DNA of 64,000 nucleotides from Halomonas sp. (lineage in GTDB: Bacteria > Pseudomonadota > Gammaproteobacteria > Pseudomonadales > Halomonadaceae), in assembly GCF_017983445.1 (NCBI RefSeq), contig NZ_JAGOBJ010000003.1, forward strand, positions 1 to 64,000. The letters run 5' to 3'. The notes under the pieces were generated by a model. It saw only the letters and a program-made list of their open reading frames with translations, was not told where the DNA came from and ran no database searches. A program made the translations under genes and the position numbers. Below are positions 1 to 8,398 of the stretch, one piece after another (position 1 is the stretch's first letter; each line of letters begins with the position of its first letter).

Positions 1-126
1 CCTATGCATTACTCACCCGTCCGCCGCTCGTCAGCGGGTAGCAAGCTACCCCTGTTACCGCTCGACTTGCATGTGTTAAGCCTGCCGCCAGCGTTCAATC
101 TGAGCCATGATCAAACTCTTCAGTTT
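1..126 (-). rRNA. rrs: 16S ribosomal RNA, 5' end only (cut by window edge)
   Basis: Read on the minus strand, this begins with AAACTGAAGAGTTTGATCAT, the near-universal 5' end of bacterial 16S rRNA, and continues through the GGCTCAG...GAACGCTGGCGGC segment that universal forward primers target. It runs through helix 6 (the AGGGGTAGCTTGCTACCC hairpin region) before leaving the window at base 1. The mature 5' end is placed at 126 by analogy with E. coli. Only about 126 nt are present; the remainder of the gene and the rest of the rrn operon must lie to the left. Confidence 0.97.
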
Positions 127-294
127 ACAATCATTGTGATCCTTACTCGTTACCCGAAGATGACAAAAGCGGATCAAACTTGGCTCAAGGTTCAAACGAA
201 TAGTACTGCAATATTCCGAAGAACATTACCGTGTTCGCTTGCCTTGATATTTGGTGACTTGTCACCCTCATCGGCAAACGCCCACATGAATTAC

Positions 295-333
295 CTGATC
301 AAATTGTTAAAGAGCGGTTTCGCTTGAAGAAGC
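295..333 (-). promoter_or_regulatory. rrn leader antitermination elements (boxB-like hairpin and boxA)
   Basis: On the minus strand, about 170 nt upstream of mature 16S, lies GCTCTTTAACAATTTGATCAG (boxA core at 304-315). It matches the E. coli rrn leader sequence, including the downstream GTGGGC stretch near 280-288. Immediately upstream in the transcript, GCTTcttcAAGC (322-333) can form a short boxB-like hairpin. These elements recruit NusB/NusE in rRNA antitermination (family knowledge). The boxA match is strong; the boxB call is inferred from its position and stem. Confidence 0.8.
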
Positions 334-378
334 TATCGACTCGATGACTGGAGCCGCTTGCCTCAGCGAGGAAGGCGT

Positions 379-406
379 ATTCTACGCATTTCCTGGTGGT
401 TGTCAA
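379..406 (-). promoter_or_regulatory. rrn promoter (proximal, P2-like)
   Basis: On the minus strand there is a perfect -35 TTGACA (401-406), a 16-bp spacer and a -10 TAGAAT (379-384), about 250 nt upstream of mature 16S and just upstream of the boxB/boxA leader. This fits a strong sigma-70 rRNA promoter with a start near 372. Position and consensus match make this the best promoter in the leader. Confidence 0.75.
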
Positions 407-523
407 CCGCTGTTTTCAGCGGGTGAAGTGAGCGATCAAAACCTCGCTAACTTCCTGACAAACCGAAGGTTTTCACCTTCATGCACCGCTGGTAACGCTT
501 GGCGTCCCCGGCAGCGGATGCGT

Positions 524-552
524 ACTTTACGGGCTCGACGCCGTCTTGGCAA
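524..552 (-). promoter_or_regulatory. rrn promoter (distal, P1-like)
   Basis: On the minus strand there is a TTGCCA -35 (547-552), a 17-bp spacer and a TAAAGT -10 (524-529), followed by a G+C-rich discriminator. An A/T-rich stretch lies upstream (about 560-605), as expected for an UP element and Fis region of an rRNA P1 promoter. The hexamers are weaker than those of the proximal promoter. The assignment rests mainly on the tandem-promoter arrangement of gammaproteobacterial rrn operons. The rest of 127-690 holds leader and the divergent pyrB upstream region; no gene is seen there. Confidence 0.5.
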
Positions 553-690
553 GGGGCTTTGTGAAATAAGTCTGAAAAAGATTCAGAATCACTTTGTTAG
601 CAGCATGAAAGCCCTTCGGCGATCCGCCATTAGGCGGTTACACTACCCTCATGCCACTTCATCTACCCACTTATATGTATGAGGTCTGTG

Positions 691-1716
691 ATGAGCCCCC
701 ATCTGCTATCCGTTGACTCTTTAAACCGCGACAGCGTTAACCACCTTTTACGCGTTGCGGCTCAAATGGAGCCAATTGCCCAACGCCGTCAGATTACGCG
801 TGTTCTTGAAGGCGCCGTGCTGGGCAACCTGTTTTTCGAAGCCAGTACGCGTACTCGGGTGAGTTTTCATACGGCGTTTTGTCGGCTGGGCGGTAGCGTG
901 TGCGACACCACTGGCTTTACTTTCTCATCCATGGCTAAAGGCGAGTCACTTTACGATACCAGCCGGGTCATGAGTGGCTACTGCGATGCGATTGTTATGC
1001 GCCACCCGGACCAGGGCTCTGTTGCGGAGTTTGCGGCCGCCACTAATGTACCAGTGATTAACGGTGGCGATGGCCCTGGCGAACACCCAAGCCAAGCCCT
1101 GCTGGATATCTATACGATCGACAAGGAGTTTCAGCGATTAGGCAAATCGTTTAGCGGTGCGCATATCCTGATGACGGGAGATCTTAAGTACGGGCGTACC
1201 GTTCACTCGCTTATCAAGCTGCTGTCTCTTTATGATCCGCTACGTATTACGCTGGTATCACCGCCTGGGCTTGAAATGCCTTCGTCACTGATTGATCTGG
1301 TAACGTCTCGCGGGCATCAGGTAGAAGTACGTGACCATTTAGCCACCGACTTCAGCGATTTGGATGTGGTGTATACCACGCGGATCCAGAAAGAGCGCTT
1401 TACCGAGGAAATGAACGAGAGCTTCCAGGGCATCTCGGATGACTTTATGGTCAATAAGGCGTTTCTGGATCAGCGCTGCAGCGATTCGACCATTATCATG
1501 CATCCGTTACCGCGTGACAGTCGCGCCGGCGCCAATGATTTGAACGTGGATCTTAACGGTGACCCGAGACTTGCGATCTTCCGCCAGACCGATAACGGCA
1601 TTTCCATGCGGATGGCCATCTTTGCCACGCTGCTACAGGTCGATACGCTGATCGAAAAAGATCTTCGCCCGGTGCGCTGGTTTGTGCCCAGCCAAATCGG
1701 CACGCTGGACCGCTAA
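691..1716 (+). CDS. pyrB: Aspartate carbamoyltransferase catalytic chain
   Basis: PyrB condenses carbamoyl phosphate with L-aspartate to N-carbamoyl-aspartate, the first committed step of pyrimidine synthesis in the cytoplasm. The 341-residue product carries the carbamoyl-phosphate loop STRTR (residues 52-56), a MRHPDQG segment (103-109), the GDLKYGRTVHSL helix (163-174) and HPLPR (271-275), all signature ATCase elements. The ATG at 691 was chosen over 679 because an AGG core sits 6 nt before it. It is about 30 residues longer than E. coli PyrB, with a distinctive C-terminal tail ending RWFVPSQIGTLDR. No pyrI regulatory-chain gene and no pyrC-like partner gene is adjacent. Its tail faces ruvX 13 bp away. 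Confidence 0.96.
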   Translation: MSPHLLSVDSLNRDSVNHLLRVAAQMEPIAQRRQITRVLEGAVLGNLFFEASTRTRVSFHTAFCRLGGSVCDTTGFTFSSMAKGESLYDTSRVMSGYCDAIVMRHPDQGSVAEFAAATNVPVINGGDGPGEHPSQALLDIYTIDKEFQRLGKSFSGAHILMTGDLKYGRTVHSLIKLLSLYDPLRITLVSPPGLEMPSSLIDLVTSRGHQVEVRDHLATDFSDLDVVYTTRIQKERFTEEMNESFQGISDDFMVNKAFLDQRCSDSTIIMHPLPRDSRAGANDLNVDLNGDPRLAIFRQTDNGISMRMAIFATLLQVDTLIEKDLRPVRWFVPSQIGTLDR

Positions 1717-1729
1717 AATTGCGTTCAGA

Positions 1730-2185
1730 TTAGTAAGCAGAGCGCCCATCGGGAAGGCCTTCCTGGTGGGCAAACCAGCCTTCCAGAATCAGTACCGCGG
1801 CAATACCATCAACACTCTCTTCGCGGTAGTTACCCCGATGCCCGGCATCGCGTGCGATCTGCTTAGCTTCTCGGGTCGAGCCGCGCTCATCGACCATTAC
1901 ACACGGTTTGCCGTAGCGCCCGTGCAGGCGATTGCCAAACTTGCGCGCACGCTTGCTCATGTCCGACTCGCTACCATCCATGTTAAGCGGCAGGCCAACG
2001 ACTAATAGGTCCGGCTGCCACTCTTTAAGAAGCTGCTCTACTTTATTCCAGTCAGGAATGCCATCACGTGCGGTGAGCGGGGCAAGCTCACGAGCACTTC
2101 TAAGCAGTTCATTAGCTACCGCCACTCCTACTCGCCGCGTGCCATAGTCAAAGGCAAGAATTAAGCGCTGGCCAATATCCGCCAT
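1730..2185 (-). CDS. ruvX: Putative pre-16S rRNA nuclease RuvX/YqgF
   Basis: This RNase H-fold protein of 151 residues belongs to the YqgF family, implicated in trimming the 5' end of pre-16S rRNA and once annotated as a Holliday junction resolvase. Visible motifs are the N-terminal FDYGTRRVGVA with the first acidic residue at Asp13, VVGLPLNMDGS in the middle, and VDERGST followed by the late ESVDGIAA segment. The start codon overlaps the yqgE stop (TAATG), so the pair is translationally coupled. This yqgE-ruvX pairing is very common in gammaproteobacteria. Confidence 0.94.
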   Translation of the reverse strand: MADIGQRLILAFDYGTRRVGVAVANELLRSARELAPLTARDGIPDWNKVEQLLKEWQPDLLVVGLPLNMDGSESDMSKRARKFGNRLHGRYGKPCVMVDERGSTREAKQIARDAGHRGNYREESVDGIAAVLILEGWFAHQEGLPDGRSAY

Positions 2186-2742
2186 TACGCGTGCCCTGCG
2201 TCTCGGGTCATCAAGTTAAGGTCAACGCCAAGCAGGCCCGCCGCAGCGGTCAGCCGCTCGATGGGTGGCGTGTTGAATAATACCTCAGGCTGCCCCTCGA
2301 CCGTCAGCCAGCTATTTTCCTTTAGCTCATCTTCCAGCTGGCCGACTTCCCAACCTGCACAGCCCAGGCAAATCAGAAAGTGCTCGGGGCCTTCGCCGTT
2401 GGCAAGCGCCTGAAGAATATCCATTGAGGTTGTCAGCGCAATATCATCGTCTACCTGGACACTTGAGTCCCACTTCTGGCTATCACCAATATGGAGAATA
2501 AAGCCGCGATCCTTGTGCATCGGGCCACCGTAATAGACTGGCGCGTTACGGTGAGGGCTTTCATCTCCGCCCAGCTCTAACTGTTCAAACAACGCATCCA
2601 GAGTGATCTCGAGCGGCCGATTGGTAATAACGCCCATGCAGCCGTTGTGGTCATGCTCGCACAGGTAGATCAGGCTACCTTCAAAGTTAGGGTCGTCCAG
2701 ATGGGGCATTGCCATTAAAAAATGCTGCTTCAAACTTTGCAT
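2185..2742 (-). CDS. yqgE: UPF0301 family protein YqgE (AlgH)
   Basis: A 185-residue member of the YqgE/AlgH (UPF0301) family, whose biochemical role is not settled; in Pseudomonas, AlgH was linked to alginate regulation. Family hallmarks are LKQHFLMAMPHLDDPNFEGSLIYL near the N-terminus (split across residues 4-27), the GVITNRP motif, the YYGGPM segment and the CLGCAGWEVGQLEDEL block. The ATG at 2742 is preferred over 2775 because AGGAG lies 5 nt upstream. It lies downstream of gshB and overlaps ruvX by one base, suggesting a gshB-yqgE-ruvX transcription unit. Confidence 0.93.
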   Translation of the reverse strand: MQSLKQHFLMAMPHLDDPNFEGSLIYLCEHDHNGCMGVITNRPLEITLDALFEQLELGGDESPHRNAPVYYGGPMHKDRGFILHIGDSQKWDSSVQVDDDIALTTSMDILQALANGEGPEHFLICLGCAGWEVGQLEDELKENSWLTVEGQPEVLFNTPPIERLTAAAGLLGVDLNLMTRDAGHA

Positions 2743-2805
2743 GCGTCTCCTACGGTTTGCTGGCCTCACCAGCAAACCTTAATCATCAAGTGTGAGTCGG
2801 GCTTA

Positions 2806-3768
2806 TCAAGCAGCGCTCAAGCGACGTTCGATAGCATCCAGCAGCAAACCAGCGATATTCGTACCGCGCTGGTCATCAATTTCACGCACACAGGTGGGGC
2901 TCGTCACGTTGATTTCAGTGATGTAGTCGCCAATCACATCCAGCCCCACAAACATAAGGCCTTTCTCACGAATCATGGGCTGTACTTGCTCAATCAGCCA
3001 GTAGTCGCGCTCGGTGAGCTCACGCGTCACGCCACGACCACCCGCTGCCAGGTTACCGCGCGTTTCGCCCGCCGACGGAATACGCGCCAGCCCAAACGGC
3101 ACCGGCTCGCCATCGACCAGCAGGATGCGCGTATCGCCATCTTTAATTTCAGGCAAATAACGCTGGGCCATGATCTGGCGCTGGCCGCGTAGCGTTAGCT
3201 GCTCAATCACTGCGCCAATATTGCGGCCTTCAGGGCCAATATGAAAAATACCGGTGCCGCCCATACCGTCCAGCGGTTTAAAGATCACATCGCCATGCTC
3301 AGCATGAAAAGCGCGCAGCACATCGTCCCGGCTAGCGACCATGGTGGGCGTACAGCACTCGGGGAACTGCTGGGCAAACAGCTTCTCGTTACACTGCAAA
3401 AGTGCGGCGGTTGGATTGACGATCAACACGCCTTCACGCTCGGCAAAGCCCAAGAGGTGAACCGCATTGGTGAAGTCAGCGTCCACCGGCGGGTCTTTAC
3501 GCATTAATACCACATCCAGCTCAGCCAGTGGCTGGGCGGCCGCTTCGCCAAGGTCGTACCAATGGTTAGGGTCGCGATGCACCGTGAGCGGACGCATGCG
3601 TGCATAGGCCTGCCCCGCCTGTAAGAAAAGATCTTCCTGCTCCATATAGTGCAGGGTATAGCCGCGTTCCTGGGCCGCCCATAGCATGGCCATGGTGGTA
3701 TCTTTCTTGTAAGCGATGTCGCTGATGGGGTCCATCACGACGCCGAGATGCAGATTTGATTGACTCAT
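2806..3768 (-). CDS. gshB: Glutathione synthetase
   Basis: GshB ligates glycine to gamma-glutamylcysteine using ATP, the second step of glutathione synthesis. The 320-residue product matches the usual length (316 in E. coli). It has the N-terminal GVVMDPISDIAYKKD motif, MRKDPPVD, the ATP-grasp signatures KPLDGMGGTGIF and ETRGNLAAGGRG, and the C-terminal EINVTSPTCVREI metal and ATP-binding segment. The ATG at 3768 aligns with known N-termini; longer in-frame starts at 3783 and 3831 look non-homologous. No strong Shine-Dalgarno is visible. It heads the gshB-yqgE-ruvX group. Confidence 0.96.
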   Translation of the reverse strand: MSQSNLHLGVVMDPISDIAYKKDTTMAMLWAAQERGYTLHYMEQEDLFLQAGQAYARMRPLTVHRDPNHWYDLGEAAAQPLAELDVVLMRKDPPVDADFTNAVHLLGFAEREGVLIVNPTAALLQCNEKLFAQQFPECCTPTMVASRDDVLRAFHAEHGDVIFKPLDGMGGTGIFHIGPEGRNIGAVIEQLTLRGQRQIMAQRYLPEIKDGDTRILLVDGEPVPFGLARIPSAGETRGNLAAGGRGVTRELTERDYWLIEQVQPMIREKGLMFVGLDVIGDYITEINVTSPTCVREIDDQRGTNIAGLLLDAIERRLSAA

Positions 3769-3843
3769 CGGGGCACAATCCATACTTAAACAATAGGTAG
3801 GCAGTATGCCGTACTGCCTGTCTGGCTCCAACCGTTGGCGCCG

Positions 3844-4536
3844 TTACGGGGCCGTCGCGCCCGGCACAAGGCGTATCGCATCAGGCGCAAGCGTAATCAG
3901 TTGCTGCTTGTAAAGCCGCCCAATAGCTTGTTTGAACGCACTTTTACTCACGCCTAAACGCGCCTTAATCGCGTGGGCTTCACTTTTATCGCCCAGCGGC
4001 AGGTAGCCGCCACTTTCACGCAGCGCTTTGAGTATTTTCTCACCCACCACGTCCAGACGCGCGGCTCCTGGCGGTAGCAGCGAGATATCCAGGCGCCCAT
4101 CTTCGCGACGCTGCTTTACATATCCCGACAGTGCCTGCCCACGGCGCAGCGGCTGGGTAATGTCATCTTGATAAATTAGCCCCCAATAGCGGTGGTCGAC
4201 CACGACTTTCATGCCTAGATCGGTACGATCGGCAACCATCACGGCGACTTCAGCGCCTTTTTCCAAGGCCCAGGCGTCATCGGTCAAAAAGCGGTCCAGC
4301 TTCATCGTGGCAACAGGGCGCCCCTGGTCGTCGCTATACAGCATTACCAGTACGCGCTTGCCAACGTCCGGACGGAAATGCTGCTCACTAAAAGGTAGCA
4401 GCACGTCTTTAGGCTGCCCCCAGCGCAAGAAGGCACCGGTGTTATTGACGGTCACGACGGTTAAATAAGCCACTTCGCCTATTTGGGCAGATGCATCGCT
4501 GGCAGCGCGAGGAGGAGTTGTTGATTCACGGGCCAT
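3844..4536 (-). CDS. S1-domain RNA-binding protein, CvfB/YitL family
   Basis: About 230 residues. The N-terminal half shows two S1-like OB folds (TVVTVNNTGAFLRWG...KDVLLPF around residues 25-50; a second block near 95-165 containing MKVVVDHRYWGLIYQDD and GYVKQRREDGRLDISL). A winged-helix-like C-terminus follows, with the SAHAIKARLGVSKSAFKQAIGRLYK pattern. This is the architecture of CvfB (YitL), an RNA-binding protein that affects virulence-gene expression in Staphylococcus. Its role in gammaproteobacteria is not established. The ATG at 4536 is preceded by AAGGA and gives a better start than 4566. The gene lies upstream of gshB on the same strand, 75 bp away. Confidence 0.85.
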   Translation of the reverse strand: MARESTTPPRAASDASAQIGEVAYLTVVTVNNTGAFLRWGQPKDVLLPFSEQHFRPDVGKRVLVMLYSDDQGRPVATMKLDRFLTDDAWALEKGAEVAVMVADRTDLGMKVVVDHRYWGLIYQDDITQPLRRGQALSGYVKQRREDGRLDISLLPPGAARLDVVGEKILKALRESGGYLPLGDKSEAHAIKARLGVSKSAFKQAIGRLYKQQLITLAPDAIRLVPGATAP

Positions 4537-4581
4537 GGGTGCCGTCCTTAAAAAGTGAACCTGCATTATGGCGCCTGAGGA

Positions 4582-4773
4582 TCATTGGGCAAAGTGGCAG
4601 CGCATTTTATTAACAAGCGCAAGACGACCCGGCTCTTTCAACATAACCGTAAGACTAGGCGAAGCATGGAAGGGATCAAGCATACTGCGCAGACTATCTG
4701 GCAAGCCGCTGGTATTCAGCGGGCTTAAACAGGCATAAAGCGAATATTCAGACAGCCCCAAAAGCCAGGTCAT
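4582..4773 (-). CDS. Doubtful 63-codon reading frame between rsmE and cvfB-like gene
   Basis: An open frame for 63 residues with a mildly hydrophobic start. It has no Shine-Dalgarno, no motif and no recognisable family. It fills most of a 274-bp gap between rsmE and the CvfB-like gene on the same strand, where no other gene is seen. It could equally be a non-coding spacer or the remains of a gene. Reported because nothing else explains the gap. Confidence 0.18.
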   Translation of the reverse strand: MTWLLGLSEYSLYACLSPLNTSGLPDSLRSMLDPFHASPSLTVMLKEPGRLALVNKMRCHFAQ

Positions 4774-4810
4774 CTGAACGTGGGAGCTAGGGAGAAAAGT
4801 TAGTAAGTGC

Positions 4811-5530
4811 TTACAAATCGCCGAAATAGTGCTGTAACAACGTTAAAGCAACCACCGGAGCGGTTTCAGTGCGCAGTACGCGCGGACCCAAAGTTAACGG
4901 CGTAAAGTCAGCCGCCTGGGCAGCTGCAATATCGATATCCGTTAAACCACCCTCAGGGCCAATTAAAAGCGCGGCGGTTTCGGGGCGTTCTGACTGGTTA
5001 AACGCATTGCCGGTCGCTAAATGCAGCATCAGACGAAGCGGTTCCTGACGAGCGCTCAACCATTCATCAAGACTAAGCGGAGAATGCACCGTGGGTACCA
5101 CCGCCCGGCCGCTTTGCTCGCAGGCACTGGCGGCCACCGCCTGCCAATGGGCCAGCTTTTTGGCTTCGCGCTCCCCTTTCAAACGTACATCACCCCGCTC
5201 GGTATACAGCGGGGTAATGGCGGCAACCCCCAGCTCAACGGCCTTCTGGATCGCATAATCCATCCGGTCGCCTTTAGAGATCGCCTGGCCAAGATGAACG
5301 GCAAAGGGTGATTCACTCTTACCCGGCCAAACGGCGTCCACCACGGCGAAGGTGTGCTTACGCCCAACCTCTGCCAAGCGAACGCCCGCTTCTTGGCCCT
5401 GACCATCAAACAGCACCAACGGCGCGCCTTCACCCATGCGTAATACACGTGTTACATGGCGCGCCGGGCCTTCCGGCAGCGCTAGCATCTCGCCCACATT
5501 AAAAACAGCCGGGACATAGAGGCGGGGCAT
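4811..5530 (-). CDS. rsmE: 16S rRNA (uracil-1498-N3)-methyltransferase RsmE
   Basis: RsmE methylates N3 of U1498 in the decoding region of 16S rRNA using SAM. The 239-residue product has an N-terminal PUA-like domain (PRLYVPAVFNVG...HVTRVLRMGEG) and a SPOUT methyltransferase domain with the knot motifs LLIGPEGGLTDIDI and LTLGPRVLRTETAPVVALTLLQ. The ATG at 5530 matches the family start (MPRLYVP). An upstream ATG at 5566, just after the secB stop, adds 12 residues and cannot be excluded, as neither start has a clear Shine-Dalgarno. Probably cotranscribed with secB. Confidence 0.94.
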   Translation of the reverse strand: MPRLYVPAVFNVGEMLALPEGPARHVTRVLRMGEGAPLVLFDGQGQEAGVRLAEVGRKHTFAVVDAVWPGKSESPFAVHLGQAISKGDRMDYAIQKAVELGVAAITPLYTERGDVRLKGEREAKKLAHWQAVAASACEQSGRAVVPTVHSPLSLDEWLSARQEPLRLMLHLATGNAFNQSERPETAALLIGPEGGLTDIDIAAAQAADFTPLTLGPRVLRTETAPVVALTLLQHYFGDL

Positions 5531-5568
5531 TTTGCCATGCAAGGCATACCAGTCGGCTGCTTGCATGC

Positions 5569-6081
5569 TTAGTGAGTACTTGCTTCGGCTTGGCTGGCCT
5601 GCTGCGCTTCACGCTGCTTGCGCTGTGCGTACATGGCTTCGAAGTTGACCGGCGCCAGCATCAGCGGCGGGAAGCCACCACGGTTGACCAGGTTATCCAC
5701 GCACTCGCGGGCGTAAGGGAACAACAGGTTGGGGCAGAATGCGCCCAGCGTCTGTTCCAGCTGCGCGCCTTCAATGCCGGAAATGCGGAACAGGCCCGCC
5801 TGCTGGACTTCAGCCAGAAACGACGTAGTGCCGGTTTCGTTATCGTTTACCTGAGCAGTCACTTTTATAATCACTTCGTACTGGTCGTCAGCGATTTTTG
5901 TGCTGCTGGTATTGAGATCCAGATTCACCTTGGGCTTGAAAGCCTGCTTGAAGACAGAGGGCGAATTCGGCGCCTCAAAGGAGATATCCTTTACATAAAT
6001 ACGCTGCAAAGAGAACTTCAGCTGCGGCTTATCGCCTGACGCTGCTGCGCCAGCTTGCGGGGTGTTGTTATCTTCCGCCAT
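5569..6081 (-). CDS. secB: Protein-export chaperone SecB
   Basis: SecB is a cytoplasmic tetrameric chaperone that keeps preproteins unfolded and delivers them to SecA. The 170-residue sequence shows the family core: FSLQRIYVKDISFEAPNSP, the YEVIIKVTAQ strand, FLAEVQQAGLF and the CPNLLFPYARECVDNLVNRGGFPPLMLAPVNF block (residues about 110-145). A GAGGAG Shine-Dalgarno precedes the ATG. It follows a YibN-like rhodanese gene, as in E. coli, where yibN and grxC precede secB; no grxC is present here. Confidence 0.97.
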   Translation of the reverse strand: MAEDNNTPQAGAAASGDKPQLKFSLQRIYVKDISFEAPNSPSVFKQAFKPKVNLDLNTSSTKIADDQYEVIIKVTAQVNDNETGTTSFLAEVQQAGLFRISGIEGAQLEQTLGAFCPNLLFPYARECVDNLVNRGGFPPLMLAPVNFEAMYAQRKQREAQQASQAEASTH

Positions 6082-6131
6082 GGGGAAACTCCTCGTTGTT
6101 CATTCAATCGATATAAAAGATGCGACGTTAC

Positions 6132-6554
6132 TTACTTCTTGACCACAGGCAGGCTATCAGCCTGCCACTGCGCCATACCGCCTTTCAGCTTGAACACGCG
6201 CTCAAAGCCCGCCTTGGCAAGTTTGGTCTGAACCACACCTGAGCTCTGACCCTGCTTGCACACCACAATGATCGGCTGATTTTTTACTTTATTCAGTTCG
6301 CTCATGCGGCTGTCGATATTGCTTTGCGGGATATTACGTGCGCCAGCGATATGCCCAGCTTTGAAGTCTTTCGTTTCGCGAATATCCAGCACAACCGCGT
6401 CTTCACGGTTAATAAGCTGGGTTGCCTGCGTTGAGGTCACCGCGTTGGTTGAGGCACTGCGTGTTTCATAAATAAGCCACGCTACCAGCACCAGTAAAAA
6501 CGCCCCGACGAGCAGGGGGTGGTTCTGTACGAATTCGAGCAGCTGATCGATCAT
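6132..6554 (-). CDS. yibN: Membrane-anchored rhodanese-like protein (YibN type)
   Basis: One N-terminal transmembrane segment (about residues 13-30, PLLVGAFLLVLVAWLIY) is followed by a single rhodanese domain with VVLDIRETKDFKAGHIAGARNIP and an active-site loop VVCKQGQSS carrying the catalytic-type cysteine. Rhodanese domains transfer sulfur or bind sulfane sulfur; the substrate of YibN is unclear. The E. coli YibN active-site loop is degenerate, while this one keeps a Cys. An upstream GTG at 6563 is an alternative start. Located 50 bp upstream of secB, matching the conserved yibN-secB order. Confidence 0.88.
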   Translation of the reverse strand: MIDQLLEFVQNHPLLVGAFLLVLVAWLIYETRSASTNAVTSTQATQLINREDAVVLDIRETKDFKAGHIAGARNIPQSNIDSRMSELNKVKNQPIIVVCKQGQSSGVVQTKLAKAGFERVFKLKGGMAQWQADSLPVVKK

Positions 6555-6832
6555 CGCGAACACAATCTCTTAGTCTATGCGGAAAAAAGCGGCTGAACCG
6601 CTGACAAAACGCGACAAGTATACACGTCACAAGGCACCCCGCGCAGGCCTTGGTCATGACGCCCGGCAGTTGCCTACGTTATGATGCCCCAAGCGTGCGT
6701 CAGTCGCGACCCTGATAACAAGGCATTGCCTGAAAATAACCGGTGTAGCGCGTTTATTTTCAAATAATTCTTTAGCCTCAAATCATACTTTTGCTTTACG
6801 CCGCTTCGATTATTCAACCTAACGAGGTTTTT

Positions 6833-8398
6833 ATGGCTACTTCTTCTACCCCACGCCCCGTCGCGCTGATCATCCTCGACGGTTATGGCCACAATCCTGA
6901 TAACGCTCATAACGCCGTGGCATCCGCCAACACGCCGGTAATGGACGATCTGTGGGCCAATCGCCCACACGCCTTTGTACATACTGATGGCCGCCACGTG
7001 GGCCTGCCCGATGTACAGATGGGCAACTCGGAAGTCGGCCATATGAACCTGGGGGCGGGGCGCATCGTTTATCAGGACTTCACCCGCATTACCAAAGCGA
7101 TTGAAGACGGCGATCTGGATATTAATGAAAACCTGACGCAGCCGATTGATGAAGCAGTGGCCAATGGACGCGCCGTTCACCTGCTGGGTCTGCTTTCCCC
7201 AGGCGGCGTGCACAGCCATGAAGATCACTTCATCGCCATGGCCGAACTGGCGGCGCGGCGTGGCGCGCAGCGCATCTTCATTCATGCGTTTCTGGACGGA
7301 CGGGACATGCCGCCGCAGAGCGCCCTACCTTCTATCGAGCGCGCTAATGCCCGCCTGGCTGAGCTGGTAGGCGCTGATAATGGCTTTGTGGCCTCCATTA
7401 TTGGCCGCTTTTACGCCATGGATCGTGACAACCGCTGGGAGCGAGTGGAAAAAGCTTACCACTTACTGACGGAAGGTCAGGCGGACATCTATTCCACCAG
7501 CGCCGAAACCGCGCTGCGCGACGCCTATGAGCGTGGCGAAACCGACGAGTTTGTATTGCCAAGCTGCGTATTGCTCAATGATGAGTGCGTTACACTGCAA
7601 GACGGTGACGCCGCCCTGTTCCTTAACTTCCGTTCTGACCGCGCCCGCGAGCTTACCCGCGCGTTTGTAGAGCCCGACTTCAGCGGTTTTTCACGCAAAG
7701 CCTGTCCGTCATTGGCCGGTAAAGGGCTGGTCATGCTGACCCAGTATGCGGCGGACATTCCCGCACCGGCCGCATTCCCGCCATTTGAACTCAACGACAC
7801 CTTGGGCGAAGTCGTCGCCAAACGTGGTTTAACCCAGCTGCGTATTGCTGAAACTGAAAAATACCCGCACGTAACGTTTTTCTTTTCAGGCGGACAGGAA
7901 ACGGAATTTGACGGCGAAACGCGTATTTTACTGCCCTCCCCTCAGGATGTGCGCACCTACGACGAAAAGCCTGAGATGAGCGCCTATGAAATCACCGACA
8001 AGCTGGTCGAGGCGATTGATGCCGGGCAGTTTGACCTGATCGTGTGTAACTACGCCAACGGTGATATGGTCGGCCATACCGGCGACTTTAACGCCGCAGT
8101 AAAAGCCATTGAAACGGTCGATATCTGTGTAGGCCGCGTGGTAGAAGCCATTGAACGGGCAGGCGGCGCTTGCCTGATTACTGCCGATCACGGTAACGCC
8201 GAGCAGATGGTTCATCCACAAACCGGTGCCCCACAAACCGCACATACAACGTTCGTCGTGCCGCTGGTTTACGTGGGCGAACGCGCGGGCGCGTTAAGCG
8301 ATGGTCGTCTGTGTGATTTAGCCCCCACGTTATTGACCATGATGGATCAACCCGTTCCCCAGGCGATGACCGGGAAGCCATTGATCGATTTCCGTTGA
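6833..8398 (+). CDS. gpmI: 2,3-bisphosphoglycerate-independent phosphoglycerate mutase
   Basis: GpmI interconverts 3- and 2-phosphoglycerate in glycolysis and gluconeogenesis through a phosphoserine intermediate and two Mn ions. The 521-residue product is of normal length. It has the alkaline-phosphatase-superfamily start LIILDGYGHNPDN, the nucleophile motif MGNSEVGHMNLGAGR (Ser66), HAFLDGRDMPP, and the metal-binding NYANGDMVGHTGD and ITADHGNAEQM motifs. The ATG at 6833 has an ACGAGG Shine-Dalgarno; the preceding 175 bp are divergent from yibN and presumably hold both promoters. It runs directly into envC. Confidence 0.97.
   Translation: MATSSTPRPVALIILDGYGHNPDNAHNAVASANTPVMDDLWANRPHAFVHTDGRHVGLPDVQMGNSEVGHMNLGAGRIVYQDFTRITKAIEDGDLDINENLTQPIDEAVANGRAVHLLGLLSPGGVHSHEDHFIAMAELAARRGAQRIFIHAFLDGRDMPPQSALPSIERANARLAELVGADNGFVASIIGRFYAMDRDNRWERVEKAYHLLTEGQADIYSTSAETALRDAYERGETDEFVLPSCVLLNDECVTLQDGDAALFLNFRSDRARELTRAFVEPDFSGFSRKACPSLAGKGLVMLTQYAADIPAPAAFPPFELNDTLGEVVAKRGLTQLRIAETEKYPHVTFFFSGGQETEFDGETRILLPSPQDVRTYDEKPEMSAYEITDKLVEAIDAGQFDLIVCNYANGDMVGHTGDFNAAVKAIETVDICVGRVVEAIERAGGACLITADHGNAEQMVHPQTGAPQTAHTTFVVPLVYVGERAGALSDGRLCDLAPTLLTMMDQPVPQAMTGKPLIDFR

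Noticed and set aside
4-682. Two plus-strand reading frames (4-327 and 344-682)
   Set aside because: They run antisense through the 16S gene, its leader and rrn promoters; no Shine-Dalgarno or family resemblance.
6674-7285. 203-codon minus-strand frame across the start of gpmI
   Set aside because: Fully antisense to the strongly conserved gpmI coding sequence and its promoter; no recognisable protein.
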